Part shown: piece after piece, positions 1-8,940 of the stretch
How the letters are laid out: each line of letters starts with the position of its first letter
Numbering within the stretch: position 1 is the stretch's first letter
NCBI RefSeq assembly: GCF_003851725.1
Contig: NZ_BHYL01000130.1
Coordinates: 1-45,632, forward strand
Direction of reading: 5' to 3'
Length of the DNA: 45,632 bases
DNA from: Cellulomonas algicola
GTDB taxonomy: Bacteria; Actinomycetota; Actinomycetes; Actinomycetales; Cellulomonadaceae
Notes under the pieces: model-generated
What the model was told of the DNA's origin: nothing
The model's input: the letters and a program-made list of their open reading frames with translations, nothing else
Databases searched by the model: none
Translations under genes and position numbers: made by a program

Positions 1-522
1 GTCCTTCGCATCTAAGCCGAGCTCCCTGGCCAGCCTTCGCCGCGCCCACCGTCAGCCCCACCTCTCGCTGCCCCGCCTCCCCCTCGGTCCTGCGCCCCGC
101 GTCGTGCGTCACGCTCGTGATGAGCCCCCGGGAACACGCGGTGGCCGCCGCTCGGGGTCGCAGCTCGCGCGTGCGCGGCCGCTCTCGGCGGTCGCGTACT
201 GCGACTCGCAAGGCGCGGCGCTCACGGCAGACGGCAGACCGCGGCACCAAGCGAGTCACGTGCAAGACACCAGCTCGGGCGCCGCACCCCTCGGTCGCGC
301 CGAATCAAGGCCGCATCGGCGGCAGCGGTGCCGACGACACGGTGTCGGGACCCTGCAGCTCACGTCAGGCCTGAGATTGGTACGTCGGCCTCAAGGACAG
401 CGACGACCAGTACGTGCCCGAGAGTCACTCCCCTTTCGAGAACGCTCGCGGCCGAACGCCAGGGCGCTTCATGCCGGCGGTGAGAGTTACGCCTTGGCGG
501 CGGACGTCCTAGAACGCCCGGC

Positions 523-536
523 GTTTCACGTGAAAC
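523..536. other. parS site 1
   Basis: Perfect 14-bp palindrome GTTTCACGTGAAAC, the core of the bacterial ParB-binding consensus TGTTTCACGTGAAACA. It lacks the outer T on the left and has the outer A on the right. Confidence 0.93.
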
Positions 537-1130
537 ATCAATGTCCCGCGCGCGCTCCGCCGCTACCAGCGCTCGCCGCCGACCTGCCTAAGACGTTGTC
601 GGCAGCAACACGGCCGAGGAGTTCTTCATCGCACCCCCTCGGGCCGTCGCGTACCCGAGCCGCCAGACATGTCTCAGACAGTCGTGATACCTCGCACGTG
701 CTGGGCGCGTGGTCGATCTGACGCCCGGTGGCAGTCGCGACGGGCGGTACCGCGCTCGTCCGGCCAAACGGACCGCGTCCGCCTCGCCCTGGGCAGGACG
801 GGCACCCCACGTCCTCGACGCCTGTCCACCTGTCCGCTGTCGGCCGCCAACGCAGACTCCCGCACATGCCTCGACGTGTGCGCCGCGCCTGAATCGTCGA
901 CGCCAGGCGAGGTAAGTCGCATGTGTGCGCTGGTGTGCGTGACACGCTCGAAGGTGCCGAGCTCGGGTCGAACCGCACCGCTCGAGTGCGCCCATCGCCG
1001 CCCCGTGGACTCGTCATCGCTCGTACTTCCGGCCGCGTCCGACGCCGCAGGAATTGCCTCGGCCCGAACGGGATGTCCGTTCGCCAGGACGGCCGCCCTT
1101 CTGCTCGCTTGACGGGACGGGGGCAGCGTG

Positions 1131-1144
1131 GTTTCACGTGAAAC
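1131..1144. other. parS site 2
   Basis: Perfect GTTTCACGTGAAAC core, with both outer bases off consensus (G on each side). It lies 595 bp from the first site. Confidence 0.93.
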
Positions 1145-1258
1145 GGATCGCGCGGTGACTTTGACTGAAGAGTCGACGCTCGCAGCATCCACCTGGGTCA
1201 CCAGGGCGCCACGGCCCCAGCCCTTCGCCCAGCGAGCGGCGTCCTGATCCGACGGATT

Positions 1259-1362
1259 GTCGCGAGCCGCGGCCGACCTCACTTGCCGCGAGCCGCGGCC
1301 GGCCACACTTGCCGCGAGCCGCGGCCCGCCACACTTGTCGCGAGCCGCGGCCGACCACAGGG
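1259..1362. repeat. Four tandem 26-bp repeats
   Basis: Four adjacent units, each beginning g(t/c)cgcgagccgcggcc followed by a (g/c)cc-a-c-act-type tail. The 14-base core CGCGAGCCGCGGCC starts at 1261, 1287, 1313 and 1339, so the period is exactly 26. Units differ at a few positions, and the last diverges after the core. The array lies in the gene-free parS region about 120 bp from parS site 2. Its function is unknown; repeated protein-binding sites or simple slippage are both possible. Confidence 0.9.
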
Positions 1363-2495
1363 CCCCGATGCGCCATGGTCGGACGGACTAGCGCCCATCG
1401 CACCAGAATCGGCAAGCAGAGACCGTCAGGCGGCCACCAGCCACGCCGTGGAGATCTCACGGTGAACGCGACTCGCTTAAGCGATCGTCATCGACAGCAC
1501 CTGGCACGGTCTGCGCTGAGTGCTCGTGCGTGCCCGAGGCCTCCCTTGAACCCTGGGCGGCGCGCCCCGTCAACCCGACTCATCTCAACGACCGTGCCCA
1601 GCCGGATACGCTCCCGTCCAGCACGCTCTTGTTCTACATGGCACCCGCCAACTCACGCCCCGGTTGCCCGTCATGGCCCACGTCGCCGCCTTCGCGATGC
1701 GCACGTCATGCGCCTGACAACCTGTCGGGCCGCGTCAACGGAGCTGGTCAGCTACTCAAGCGACCGGCGTCTCGCACGGCGTCCGAGCTCTTGGTCCCGC
1801 TGCGTGGGCCGTTGCTTCGGACCGCCACCACGTCGCACCCAGACGCGCGGGGCGACTTCACGCGCGACCGGTTCCGGCGGGCCGGTCGCGCACCTCGCCC
1901 CAGCAAGGATGCGTCGCTCACTCACCGAGCCAGTCTCGACGACCCGCCTTCGCCGTGGATCGCGTGGCGCACTCGATGGACGGAGCATGGATTCCGGCGA
2001 CACCAACGCGCCAACGACGTCCGCGGCTCCGGGACTCACCACGTGACGGCGGCTCTCCGGTTCGTTGGTCGACCGGGACGCCGAAGGACCTCGAGGCGTT
2101 CACGCGCGATGCACCGCCTGAGCGGCGCCCACCTCGTGGGTCCGACACGGGTGCGGGCAGGTCGTCGTGTTGGTTGAGCCGGCCGCACGATCCGGGTGCA
2201 CGCCGATCAACCCAGCCTTCGCGTACGCATATCTCCTGCACTCCGGAGACTCGCCTCGAGCGATGGCCAGTCCCTCGATCGGTACACCTAGTCGTGTCAG
2301 CAGTCTCGCCGTACCCGAGCGTCGCCGTGCCGCGCGGCGTCGGAAGCCCTGTCAGACGGCTCCGCCCGTTGGTGGCCCGCTCGCCGCATAGGTCGCATGA
2401 CCAACGGAACGGAACGCCTGCGCGTGCCCCCTGAACCGGAAGGCGGACCGCCTTATCGGCAGCCGCTCGCTGAACGACGGTCTCGGACTCCGGCC

Positions 2496-2509
2496 GTTTC
2501 ACGTGAAAC
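2496..2509. other. parS site 3
   Basis: Perfect GTTTCACGTGAAAC core, central in the gene-free region and about 105 bp from the start of a 2614-2668 stretch containing two perfect inverted repeats. Confidence 0.93.
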
Positions 2510-2613
2510 GCCTCGCCGGCGCGAGACCGTGCGCTCGTTCGTGGACGGACCCGGACCTCGTGGGCGGACCCGGACCCGGCACCGCGGCAGTGGCGAAACC
2601 CCGCCGGCGCCAA

Positions 2614-2633
2614 GATCGGCGCCATCGCCGATC
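2614..2633. repeat. Short inverted repeat (8-bp arms)
   Basis: GATCGGCG (2614-2621) and CGCCGATC (2626-2633) are perfect complements around a 4-base spacer. There is no T-run, so a terminator role is not supported. It sits between parS site 3 and a 16-bp perfect palindrome. Confidence 0.6.
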
Positions 2634-2652
2634 GCTGACGCGATGGAATCCA

Positions 2653-2668
2653 CAAGCCTGCAGGCTTG
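2653..2668. repeat. 16-bp perfect palindrome
   Basis: CAAGCCTGCAGGCTTG reads identically on both strands with no spacer. A dyad this long without spacer is typical of a dimer-binding site, but no regulator is recognised and no gene follows. A weaker dyad (TCCC-taa-GGGA, 2678-2688) lies just beyond. Confidence 0.75.
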
Positions 2669-3224
2669 ATGCGATTCTCCCTAAGGGAACCGCTGAGACT
2701 GATGTTGGCGCCTCGATGGCCTTCAGACGCTGCTCAAGCGGTGCTTCTTGGGCGGTTTGCGACCGCCAGGACGGCAATCTGGCCGTTGCTCGCGCCTAAC
2801 CGCCTCGGACGCGGCTTGCCCACCACCAGCGATGGCGCGCCGCGCCGCCCACATCCTTCGGCTAACACTGGGCTCTGGTGCGGGTTGTCCCGACTCCCCG
2901 CCCTGCTCGACCGTGAATGCGAGAAGCAAGCCCGAGAGGAGTGAGCTTCTTGGCCTGCCGGCGTCTGACGAGGTTCGGCCCAGGGAGGTCGCTCCCGGGA
3001 AAGTCGTCGCTACCTGTCCGCCAGAGCGGCGATGTCGGCGCGGAGCCACCGGGAACACCGCGCCCCGCACGCACCCAGCTACCTCGTTGAGCGCTCCCGC
3101 AGCACCGGGGATGACGCCACGCAGAGTTCCATGTGTGGTCGTGCCCCGTTGATCACGCAAGGCCGAGGCAAGCACGACAACGTCCACGCCGACGCCACGA
3201 GGACCAGACGCGGCGGCCCTACTC

Positions 3225-3238
3225 GTTTCACGTGAAAC
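3225..3238. other. parS site 4
   Basis: Perfect GTTTCACGTGAAAC core, followed by the consensus outer A. It forms a close pair with the site 109 bp to its right. Confidence 0.93.
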
Positions 3239-3333
3239 ACCGAACGCCGCGGGGCGAGACCTGCTGGCTCTCCGCGCGCCGCCGGGGCGCCCAGAGGAAC
3301 GGCAACGCCGGTGACGGCAATAGCTGGGCGAGC

Positions 3334-3347
3334 GTTTCACGTGAAAC
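3334..3347. other. parS site 5
   Basis: Perfect GTTTCACGTGAAAC core, followed by the consensus outer A. It is the parS nearest to oriC, about 5 kb from the dnaA-dnaN gap and just downstream of the rpmH-jag operon terminator. Confidence 0.93.
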
Positions 3348-3491
3348 AGGCGCTCCCGCGTCGCGGGCCGCGACGCGGGCGTGACGTCATCGCGTTCACT
3401 TCTGAGTCCCCGCCCACGACCCGAAGCTCGGCCGCGCACATGACCGCTCGACGAAGCAGGCCTGCGCGCCGAACTGGCCCGGGAAAGCGAC

Positions 3492-3523
3492 GAGGGCGGG
3501 GCGACCGTAGTCACCCCGCCCTC
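3492..3523 (-). terminator. Terminator of the rpmH-jag operon
   Basis: GAGGGCGGGG (3492-3501) pairs perfectly with CCCCGCCCTC (3514-3523). Inside the loop GAC/GTC can extend the stem around a CGTA tetraloop. It begins 17 bp beyond the jag stop codon, so the leftward operon ends here and does not continue into rsmG-parAB. Confidence 0.8.
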
Positions 3524-3540
3524 CCGACGATCTCCCCGGA

Positions 3541-4053
3541 TCAGGCCGGGCGGATCACCACGTGCCGGTCGGGCTCGACGCCCTCGGAGTCGCTCGAGAG
3601 TCCCGCTGCGGCCACGGCGTCGTGGACGACCTTCCGCTCGAACGGGTTCATGGCCGTGAGGGCAACGGGTGCGCCCGATGTCTTGACCCGCGCGATCGCG
3701 TCCTCCGCGACGCCGACGAGCTCCGTCCGACGAGCCGCCCGGAACCCGGCGACGTCGAGCATGAGGCGGCTGCGCTCCCCCGTCTTCGTCTGCACGGCGA
3801 GGCGCGTCAGCTCCTGCAGCGCGTCGAGCACCTCGCCGTCGCGGCCGGCGAGACGGCGCAGCGAACGGTCCTCCCGATCCTCGGAGACGATCTCGACAGC
3901 GGCACGACCGTGGTCGATGTCGATGTCGATGTCGCCGTCGAGGTCGGCGATGTCGAGGAGCTCCTCGAGGTAGTCCGCGGCGATCTCGCCCTCTTCCTCG
4001 AGGCGCTTGGTGCTGGTGGACTCGACCGCTTCGTCGGGCGAGCTCGGGCTCAT
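3541..4053 (-). CDS. jag: Jag/KhpB-like R3H domain RNA-binding protein
   Basis: A 170-residue protein of the Jag (SpoIIIJ-associated) family, which binds single-stranded nucleic acid and is encoded next to yidC in most Gram-positive bacteria. The N-terminal 35 residues are acidic. A KH-like segment rich in Asp/Ile follows (about 40-95), then the R3H region with the conserved stretch AMNPFERKVVHDAV and a C-terminal DRHVVIRPA. The ATG at 4053 is chosen because GGAGAG precedes it at good spacing; longer frames upstream read through Arg/Pro-rich shadow sequence of yidC. It is the last gene of the leftward operon, 52 bp after yidC. Confidence 0.93.
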   Translation of the reverse strand: MSPSSPDEAVESTSTKRLEEEGEIAADYLEELLDIADLDGDIDIDIDHGRAAVEIVSEDREDRSLRRLAGRDGEVLDALQELTRLAVQTKTGERSRLMLDVAGFRAARRTELVGVAEDAIARVKTSGAPVALTAMNPFERKVVHDAVAAAGLSSDSEGVEPDRHVVIRPA

Positions 4054-4105
4054 GAGGTCTCTCCGATCGTCGACAGGATTGTCGGCTGGGGTAGGTGGAC
4101 GGGTT

Positions 4106-5401
4106 CTACGACCGCGTCGGGCTGTCGGGGCCGGCACCGTCGCCGCCCGCACCGCCGTGCGCCTCGCGAGGGGACTGCGTGCGAGAAGCACCGCTGCCGC
4201 CGGCCTTGGTGCCGCCCGACTTGGCAGGGCCGGTCTTGCCCGCGCCGGGCTTCGCACCGCCGGACTTGGCCGGGCCCGCCTTGGGCGCACCGCCCTTCGT
4301 CTGGCCACTCTTGGGTGCCGAGCCCTTCGAGCTCCCACCGGCCGAGGGCGTGGTCGTCCCGCTGCCGGTGACAGGGCTCGACGACGGCGACGTAGCGGCA
4401 TCCTCAATGCCCGTGCCCGCACCTGCCGTCGAGCCCGGGGCACCCGCGACGCCCTTGGCCCGGTCCTTCCGCTTGGGCTGCTGACGCTGGCCCCGCGGCT
4501 TCTCCTCGATGACGGCGGTCGAGGTGGTCGGCTCCTCGAGCGTGACCCCGCGGGCGGCGGCTCGGCGCGCCTTGCGCTCCTTCATCAGGCGCTCGGCCTC
4601 GGAGCCCGGCGCCGGCATGCGGCGGATCGTGTAGAACTGCTGGCCCATCGACCACAGGTTCGTGGTGGTCCAGTAGATGAGGACACCGATGGGGAAGTTG
4701 ACGCCCGAGAACGCGAAGATCAGCGGCAGGACGTAGAGCAGCACCTTCTGCTGCTGCGCCATCGGGCCCTGCAGCGCCGCGGGCGGCATGTTCTTCATGG
4801 TCAGCTGGCGCTGCGTGAGGAACGTGGTCGCGGACATCGCGATGATGAGGACGACGGTCACGACGCGGATGTGCCAGTTGTCGCCGGCGGTCATGAACGT
4901 GCCGGACAGCGGGGCGCCGAAGATGGTGGCGGCCTCGGCCTGAGCGGCGAGCGCGGGCGTCATGGGGCCGATGGGGTCGTAGGTGCCGGCGGCGATGCGC
5001 GGCAGCTCGATGAGTACCCGGAACAGGGCGAAGAAGATCGGCGACTGGAGCAGGATCGGCAGGCAGGACGCGAACGGGTTCGTGCCGTGCTTGCGGTAGA
5101 GCTCCATCGTCTCGCGGCTCATGGCCTCACGGGACGCGGGGTCGGTCTTCCCCTTGTACTTCTTCTGGATCGCCTGCATCTCAGGCGCGAGCAGCTGCAT
5201 GCCGCGCGACGCCTTGATCTGCTTGAAGAACAGCGGGATCAGCAGGATCCGGATCACGATCACGAGACCGACGATCGACAGGCCCCATGCAGCGCCGCTC
5301 TCGGGGTCGAGCCCGAGGGTCGTGAACAGGGCGTGGAACTGGACCATGATCCAGGCCACGACGGTCATGATCGGACTGAGCAGTCCGTCGAACCACGACA
5401 T
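4106..5401 (-). CDS. yidC: Membrane protein insertase YidC
   Basis: A 431-residue insertase of the YidC/Oxa1/Alb3 family, which inserts and folds inner-membrane proteins with or without SecYEG. The conserved core covers about residues 1-290: an N-terminal membrane segment, GLSIVGLVIVIRILLIPLFF carrying the conserved Arg in the first core helix, the cytoplasmic hairpin with QAIQKKYKGK, LPILLQSPIFFALFRVL, and the last helices with LPLIFAFSGVNFPIGVLIYW and TTTNLWSM. Roughly 140 C-terminal residues are a low-complexity Lys/Gly/Ala/Pro/Ser tail with repeated PAKSGG-like units, plausibly for ribosome binding (inference). It sits between yidD (21 bp upstream) and jag. Confidence 0.97.
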   Translation of the reverse strand: MSWFDGLLSPIMTVVAWIMVQFHALFTTLGLDPESGAAWGLSIVGLVIVIRILLIPLFFKQIKASRGMQLLAPEMQAIQKKYKGKTDPASREAMSRETMELYRKHGTNPFASCLPILLQSPIFFALFRVLIELPRIAAGTYDPIGPMTPALAAQAEAATIFGAPLSGTFMTAGDNWHIRVVTVVLIIAMSATTFLTQRQLTMKNMPPAALQGPMAQQQKVLLYVLPLIFAFSGVNFPIGVLIYWTTTNLWSMGQQFYTIRRMPAPGSEAERLMKERKARRAAARGVTLEEPTTSTAVIEEKPRGQRQQPKRKDRAKGVAGAPGSTAGAGTGIEDAATSPSSSPVTGSGTTTPSAGGSSKGSAPKSGQTKGGAPKAGPAKSGGAKPGAGKTGPAKSGGTKAGGSGASRTQSPREAHGGAGGDGAGPDSPTRS

Positions 5402-5422
5402 CCGGGGGCTCCTCGGAGGGGA

Positions 5423-5737
5423 TCAGTGCGTGGACGGAGCCACGTCAGGGTGACGGTGAAGACGGTGGTGGTGGTGCGGGGGACGCGCCGGTGGAACGTC
5501 GTCGACGCCCCCGGGGTTCCACGGGTGGCACCGCAGCAGCCGGCGGACGGCGAGCCACGAACCGTGGAGCAACCCGTGCCGCGTGACGGCGATGACGGCG
5601 TACTGCGAGCACGACGGGTAGAAGCGGCAGGTAGGCGGGGTCATCGGCGAGATGAACCGCTGGTACCCCCGCAGGAGGAGCAGCACGAGCTGCGCCGGCA
5701 GACGCACGGCACCACGCACCACGGATCGCCAGGTCAT
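5423..5737 (-). CDS. yidD: Membrane protein insertion efficiency factor YidD
   Basis: A 104-residue YidD protein, which assists YidC-dependent insertion at the inner membrane. It carries the family signature [20 protein letters not shown], then SQYA and [18 protein letters not shown], with the conserved cysteines. The ATG at 5737 gives the usual length; the longer open frame to 5971 is the shadow of rnpA. The C-terminus is a His/Pro-rich tail. It starts 7 bp after the rnpA stop codon, so the genes are co-transcribed. Confidence 0.95.
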   Translation of the reverse strand: MTWRSVVRGAVRLPAQLVLLLLRGYQRFISPMTPPTCRFYPSCSQYAVIAVTRHGLLHGSWLAVRRLLRCHPWNPGGVDDVPPARPPHHHHRLHRHPDVAPSTH

Positions 5738-5744
5738 GGGGCGG

Positions 5745-6113
5745 CTACGCCTGGGACGTGCGCGACGTGAGGCGCCGCGTCGCGGATGCGAGCGCGGAGT
5801 CGAGGTCTGCGCCCAGTCGCACGTACTCGGCCGTCGCCGCGGGAGGGAGCGCCCGGACGACGAGTCCCGCGTCCGCGGGGAGCGAGTCGAGGCGGGCCCG
5901 CACGAGCTCCCGCAGCCGTCGCTTGACGAGGTTGCGGCGGACCGCCGTGCCCACGGCCTTGGACACGACAAGACCGACCACGGGACCGTCGGGTCCCGGG
6001 TCGGTCTTGGTCGTCAGGTGCACCACGAGGGTGTCCCGGCCGCTGCGCGCACCACGCCGCACCGCCTGCTCGAAGTCGGCAGCACGGCGCATCCGGTGCG
6101 CTGCGGGCAGCAC
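5745..6113 (-). CDS. rnpA: Ribonuclease P protein component
   Basis: A 122-residue RnpA, the protein subunit that helps the RNase P RNA cleave 5' leaders from pre-tRNA. It opens with [21 protein letters not shown] and contains the family RNR box [19 protein letters not shown] (about residues 57-75), whose basic helix binds the RNA subunit. It lies 11 bp downstream of rpmH and 7 bp upstream of yidD, the universal rpmH-rnpA-yidD arrangement. The RNA subunit (rnpB) is not in this window. Confidence 0.97.
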   Translation of the reverse strand: MLPAAHRMRRAADFEQAVRRGARSGRDTLVVHLTTKTDPGPDGPVVGLVVSKAVGTAVRRNLVKRRLRELVRARLDSLPADAGLVVRALPPAATAEYVRLGADLDSALASATRRLTSRTSQA

Positions 6114-6124
6114 CGGCGCTGGCG

Positions 6125-6262
6125 TCAGGCCGAGAGCTCGGAGCGACCCTTGCGGCGACGGGCCGCGAGGATCGCGCGACCCGCGCGGGTGCGCATGCGC
6201 AGACGGAAGCCATGCGTCTTGGCGCGGCGCCGGTTGTTCGGCTGGAACGTGCGCTTGCTCAC
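6125..6262 (-). CDS. rpmH: 50S ribosomal protein L34
   Basis: A 45-residue, strongly basic L34 with the canonical start (V/M)[18 protein letters not shown] and ending KGRSELSA. The GTG at 6262 is chosen because it gives the exact family N-terminus and has GTGGAG eight bases upstream; the longer open frame to 6352 adds non-conserved residues. It is the first gene of the leftward operon and is divergent from dnaA. Confidence 0.98.
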   Translation of the reverse strand: MSKRTFQPNNRRRAKTHGFRLRMRTRAGRAILAARRRKGRSELSA

Positions 6263-6741
6263 GAGAGTCTCCACTACATCCGGGTTGGGCCCCGCGCGTG
6301 GGCGCGTGACCTGGGTCTGTCTGCCGAGCTCGACTGCTCCAAGGACACGCACGCGGCGTGTGGCGTCAGGGCGCGCCAGCAGGAGCCATCAGGAAGGCTG
6401 GACAACGGTACGCCGCGTCGTCGCGGCCGGTCAAATGGGCGGGAGCGCCACGTCTGCCTGCCGGGAGCCTACCCGGACACCTGGTGAGGTCACCCGGCAG
6501 GACGCCTCCCCCGGCGCGTCGTCGGGGGCTAGCATCGTTCGTCGTCGCCGTGCCTGTGGACGTCGTGGACCATCCCGTGTGGAGAGGTCGATCTCGACGA
6601 GCCGCTGTCGGCGCACCACGGCCCGGCGTCGTGCCGTCAGGACGGGTGCGAGGCGACCGCGCACAGGTGTGGACAAGTATGTGGACAACGGGGGCCGTGC
6701 GAGACTCGACCACTCCACGATCGATCAGCTGAGGTAGGACG
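6263..6741. promoter_or_regulatory. rpmH-dnaA divergent promoter region
   Basis: A gene-free 479-bp gap between two divergent genes, so it must hold promoters for both. DnaA-box-like sites appear in two groups: TGTGGACGT (6555-6563), CGTGGACCA (6564-6572) and TGTGGAGAG (6578-6586) upstream, and two perfect boxes near dnaA. No -35/-10 pair stands out convincingly. A good ribosome-binding site (GAGGTAGG) lies just before the dnaA start. Confidence 0.6.
6668..6688 (-). promoter_or_regulatory. Two perfect DnaA boxes upstream of dnaA
   Basis: TGTGGACAA occurs at 6668-6676 and again at 6680-6688, the complement of the actinobacterial box TTGTCCACA, spaced 12 bp centre to centre (about one helical turn). 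Their position 54-74 bp before the dnaA start fits autorepression by DnaA. This role is inferred from other bacteria. Confidence 0.85.
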
Positions 6742-8271
6742 TTGTCACAGGACGAAGAGCTCGCCCGGGTCTGGGGCCACGTCGTCGCGACCCTCGAGGC
6801 GAGCCCTGACATCACGCCGCGGCAGATCGCCTTCGTCCGGCTCGCACGTCCGCTCGGGCTGCTCGACGGCACGTTGCTGCTGGCGGTGGGCAACGACCTG
6901 ACGAAGGACTACCTCGAGACGCGCGTGCGCTCGGAGGTCACGGACGCCCTCTCGGACGCCCTCGACCGCGAGGCCCGCTTCGCGATCACGGTCGACCCGG
7001 AGCTGGCGAGCGACACCACGCCGTCGCTGCGTGTCGTCCCTCCCGCTCCCCCGGCTCCGCTCGACCGGAACGACGGGTCGCCGCGCCGCGAGGACGGGTC
7101 GGACGAGGTCTCCGACCGCAGCGACCGCCCGGACCTGTCCGTGGTGCACGGGGGCCAGGACGACGACGGTCCCGGGCCTGGTCGGGTCGCGATCGACGAC
7201 CGTCCGCTGCCGTCGGGCCGCAAGCAGGCGTCGGAGCCGGCGCGGCTCAACCCCAAGTACCAGTTCGAGACGTTCGTCATCGGTTCGTCGAACCGCTTCG
7301 CCCACGCGGCCGCGGTCGCCGTCGCCGAGGCGCCGGCCAAGGCGTACAACCCGCTGTTCATCTACGGCGACTCGGGCCTCGGCAAGACGCACCTGCTGCA
7401 TGCGATCGGGCACTACGCGTACAACCTGTACCCCAGCGTCCGGGTGCGGTACGTGAACTCGGAGGAGTTCACGAACGACTTCATCAACTCGATCTCCGAG
7501 GGCAAGGCGGGCGCGTTCCAGCGCCGCTACCGCGAGGTCGACGTGCTCCTCATCGACGACATCCAGTTCCTGCAGGGCAAGGAACAGACGATGGAGGAGT
7601 TCTTCCACACGTTCAACACCCTGCACAACGCGAACAAGCAGGTCGTGATCACGTCCGACCTGCCGCCCAAGCAGCTGAACGGCTTCGAGGACCGCATGCG
7701 GTCGCGGTTCGAGTGGGGCCTCATCACCGACGTCCAGCCGCCGGACCTCGAGACGCGCATCGCGATCCTGAGGAAGAAGGCCGGCAGCGAGCGGCTGCAG
7801 GCGCCGCCGGACGTCCTCGAGTACATCGCGAGCAAGATCTCGACGAACATCCGTGAGCTCGAGGGTGCGCTGATCCGCGTGACCGCGTTCGCGAACCTCA
7901 ACCGCCAGCAGGTCGACCTGTCGCTCGCGGAGATCGTCCTCAAGGACCTCATCACCGACGAGCAGACCGCCGAGATCACCGCGACGCAGGTGATCGGCCA
8001 GACGGCCGCGTACTTCGGGCTGTCGATCGACGACCTGTGCGGCTCCAGCCGCTCGCGCGTGCTCGTGACGGCCCGCCAGATCGCGATGTACCTGTGCCGC
8101 GAGCTCACGGACCTGTCGCTGCCGAAGATCGGCCAGGCGTTCGGAGGCCGTGACCACACGACGGTCATGCACGCGAACCGCAAGATCCGCGAGCTCATGG
8201 CCGAGCGCCGGTCGATCTACAACCAGGTCACCGAGCTGACGAACCGCATCAAGCAGCAGAGCCGGGGCTGA
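6742..8271 (+). CDS. dnaA: Chromosomal replication initiator protein DnaA
   Basis: A 509-residue AAA+ initiator that binds DnaA boxes and melts oriC. Domain I occupies about residues 1-85, followed by an acidic Asp/Arg-rich linker (about 90-170) longer than in E. coli and typical of actinobacteria. The AAA+ domain has Walker A GDSGLGKT at 209-216 and Walker B LLIDD at 269-273. Domain IV contains the DnaA signature [11 protein letters not shown] starting at 468, which contacts the box. The TTG start at 6742 follows GAGGTAGG at suitable spacing and begins [10 protein letters not shown], a normal N-terminus; no ATG or GTG alternative is in a better position. It is divergent from rpmH and followed by oriC. 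Confidence 0.98.
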   Translation: MSQDEELARVWGHVVATLEASPDITPRQIAFVRLARPLGLLDGTLLLAVGNDLTKDYLETRVRSEVTDALSDALDREARFAITVDPELASDTTPSLRVVPPAPPAPLDRNDGSPRREDGSDEVSDRSDRPDLSVVHGGQDDDGPGPGRVAIDDRPLPSGRKQASEPARLNPKYQFETFVIGSSNRFAHAAAVAVAEAPAKAYNPLFIYGDSGLGKTHLLHAIGHYAYNLYPSVRVRYVNSEEFTNDFINSISEGKAGAFQRRYREVDVLLIDDIQFLQGKEQTMEEFFHTFNTLHNANKQVVITSDLPPKQLNGFEDRMRSRFEWGLITDVQPPDLETRIAILRKKAGSERLQAPPDVLEYIASKISTNIRELEGALIRVTAFANLNRQQVDLSLAEIVLKDLITDEQTAEITATQVIGQTAAYFGLSIDDLCGSSRSRVLVTARQIAMYLCRELTDLSLPKIGQAFGGRDHTTVMHANRKIRELMAERRSIYNQVTELTNRIKQQSRG

Positions 8272-8927
8272 TCCGTCCCACCTGTCCGTTTCGTGGGGAA
8301 TCCGTCCTCACGGTTGTCCACAGTTTCCACAGGGGGCTGGGGATGTTTGTGACGCTGTTCACCCGATCGGATCAGTCACTGCGACGTACGCGCGGATCCA
8401 TGTCCTGACCTGCACCTTCGTCTCGTCGCCGTCCCTCCCGACGCGTCGCCCGTCCGGCGAGCGATGAGACAAGTCTCATCGTCGAATCGATGCGACCGCC
8501 TTGACCGGAACCCTCACGTTCCGGATGAAACATGCATGGGACGAATGTTCACACCTGTGCACACACCTGTGGACGACGGTGGACGACACGCCTCGACGCT
8601 GTGGAGGACACCGCCCTCGTCCGTGGACGCCGCAAGGCCTTCTCCGGCACGTCCACCGACGTCCACCGGAGCACGGGTGCGACACCCACAGCACGTCCAC
8701 ACGGTCTCGGCGGGCTGACCTGCACGGACGGCCGCGATCCACACCATGCACACGACCGATGACGACGACGAGACTTCTCTCTGCCGATGATCCACACACC
8801 GCCGAGAGCTGACGGCGGCCGACCGGGACGCCGATCGGCACGATCGACACCCGGCGCCCACGGCAGGCCCGGAGAACCTGTCGTCCACACCCTCCGCGGA
8901 CCTGTACCGAGCGTCGGACCTCTCGCG
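8272..8927. other. Chromosomal replication origin oriC
   Basis: The dnaA-dnaN gap has no conserved gene and is dense in DnaA-box-like 9-mers. A perfect TTGTCCACA lies at 8314-8322 and an adjoining GTTTCCACA at 8323-8331. Others are ATGTTCACA (8545-8553), TGTGGACGA (8568-8576), GGTGGACGA (8578-8586), TGTGGAGGA (8600-8608), CGTGGACGC (8622-8630), two GTCCACC sites (8651-8667), ACGTCCACA (8693-8701), GATCCACAC (8788-8796) and TCGTCCACA (8881-8889). The comparatively AT-richer stretch near 8341-8380 is a candidate unwinding site. Location, density and synteny match the known Mycobacterium/Streptomyces origins. Confidence 0.9.
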
Positions 8928-8933
8928 TAGTGT
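8905..8933 (+). promoter_or_regulatory. Candidate dnaN promoter
   Basis: The -10-like TAGTGT (8928-8933) fits the actinobacterial TANNNT pattern. TACCGA at 8905-8910 is a weak -35 with a 17-bp spacer. Transcription would start near 8940-8941, exactly at an ATG that opens a short frame leading into dnaN. Confidence 0.5.
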
Positions 8934-8940
8934 TCGCGTG

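Larger units (their letters stand above)
1..3491. other. Gene-free parS-bearing partition region
   Basis: No open frame here resembles a known protein. Frames that stay open encode Arg/Ser/Pro/Ala-rich sequence typical of random GC-rich DNA. In a 60-base sample (2701-2760) A/T bases fall on all three codon positions and GC is about 62%, unlike the flanking genes, whose third positions are nearly all G/C. The region holds five perfect parS cores, a four-unit 26-bp tandem repeat and short palindromes. In many actinobacteria rsmG-parA-parB would directly follow jag; here they are absent from the window. Inference: a centromere-like segment where ParB loads. The left boundary is not visible. Confidence 0.7.

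Noticed and set aside
538..1188. A 216-codon minus-strand frame, considered as a remnant of rsmG or parB because it contains FHVKP.
   Set aside because: The FHVK motif is just the parS palindrome translated; no RsmG or ParB motif follows.
1259..1362. The 26-bp repeats as a CRISPR array.
   Set aside because: The units are directly adjacent, with no unique spacers of constant length, and no cas genes are present.
2723..3514. A 263-codon minus-strand open frame in the parS region.
   Set aside because: Its product is Arg/Ser/Gly-rich without domains; two parS sites fall inside it and account for its FHVK and VSRET segments. Third codon positions show no G/C preference, so it is a chance frame.
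6745..8172. A 475-codon open frame opposite dnaA, and similar very long frames opposite gyrB, gyrA and recF.
   Set aside because: They are antisense shadows caused by high GC, rich in Arg/Asp/Val/Leu and without domains; the sense genes are unambiguous.
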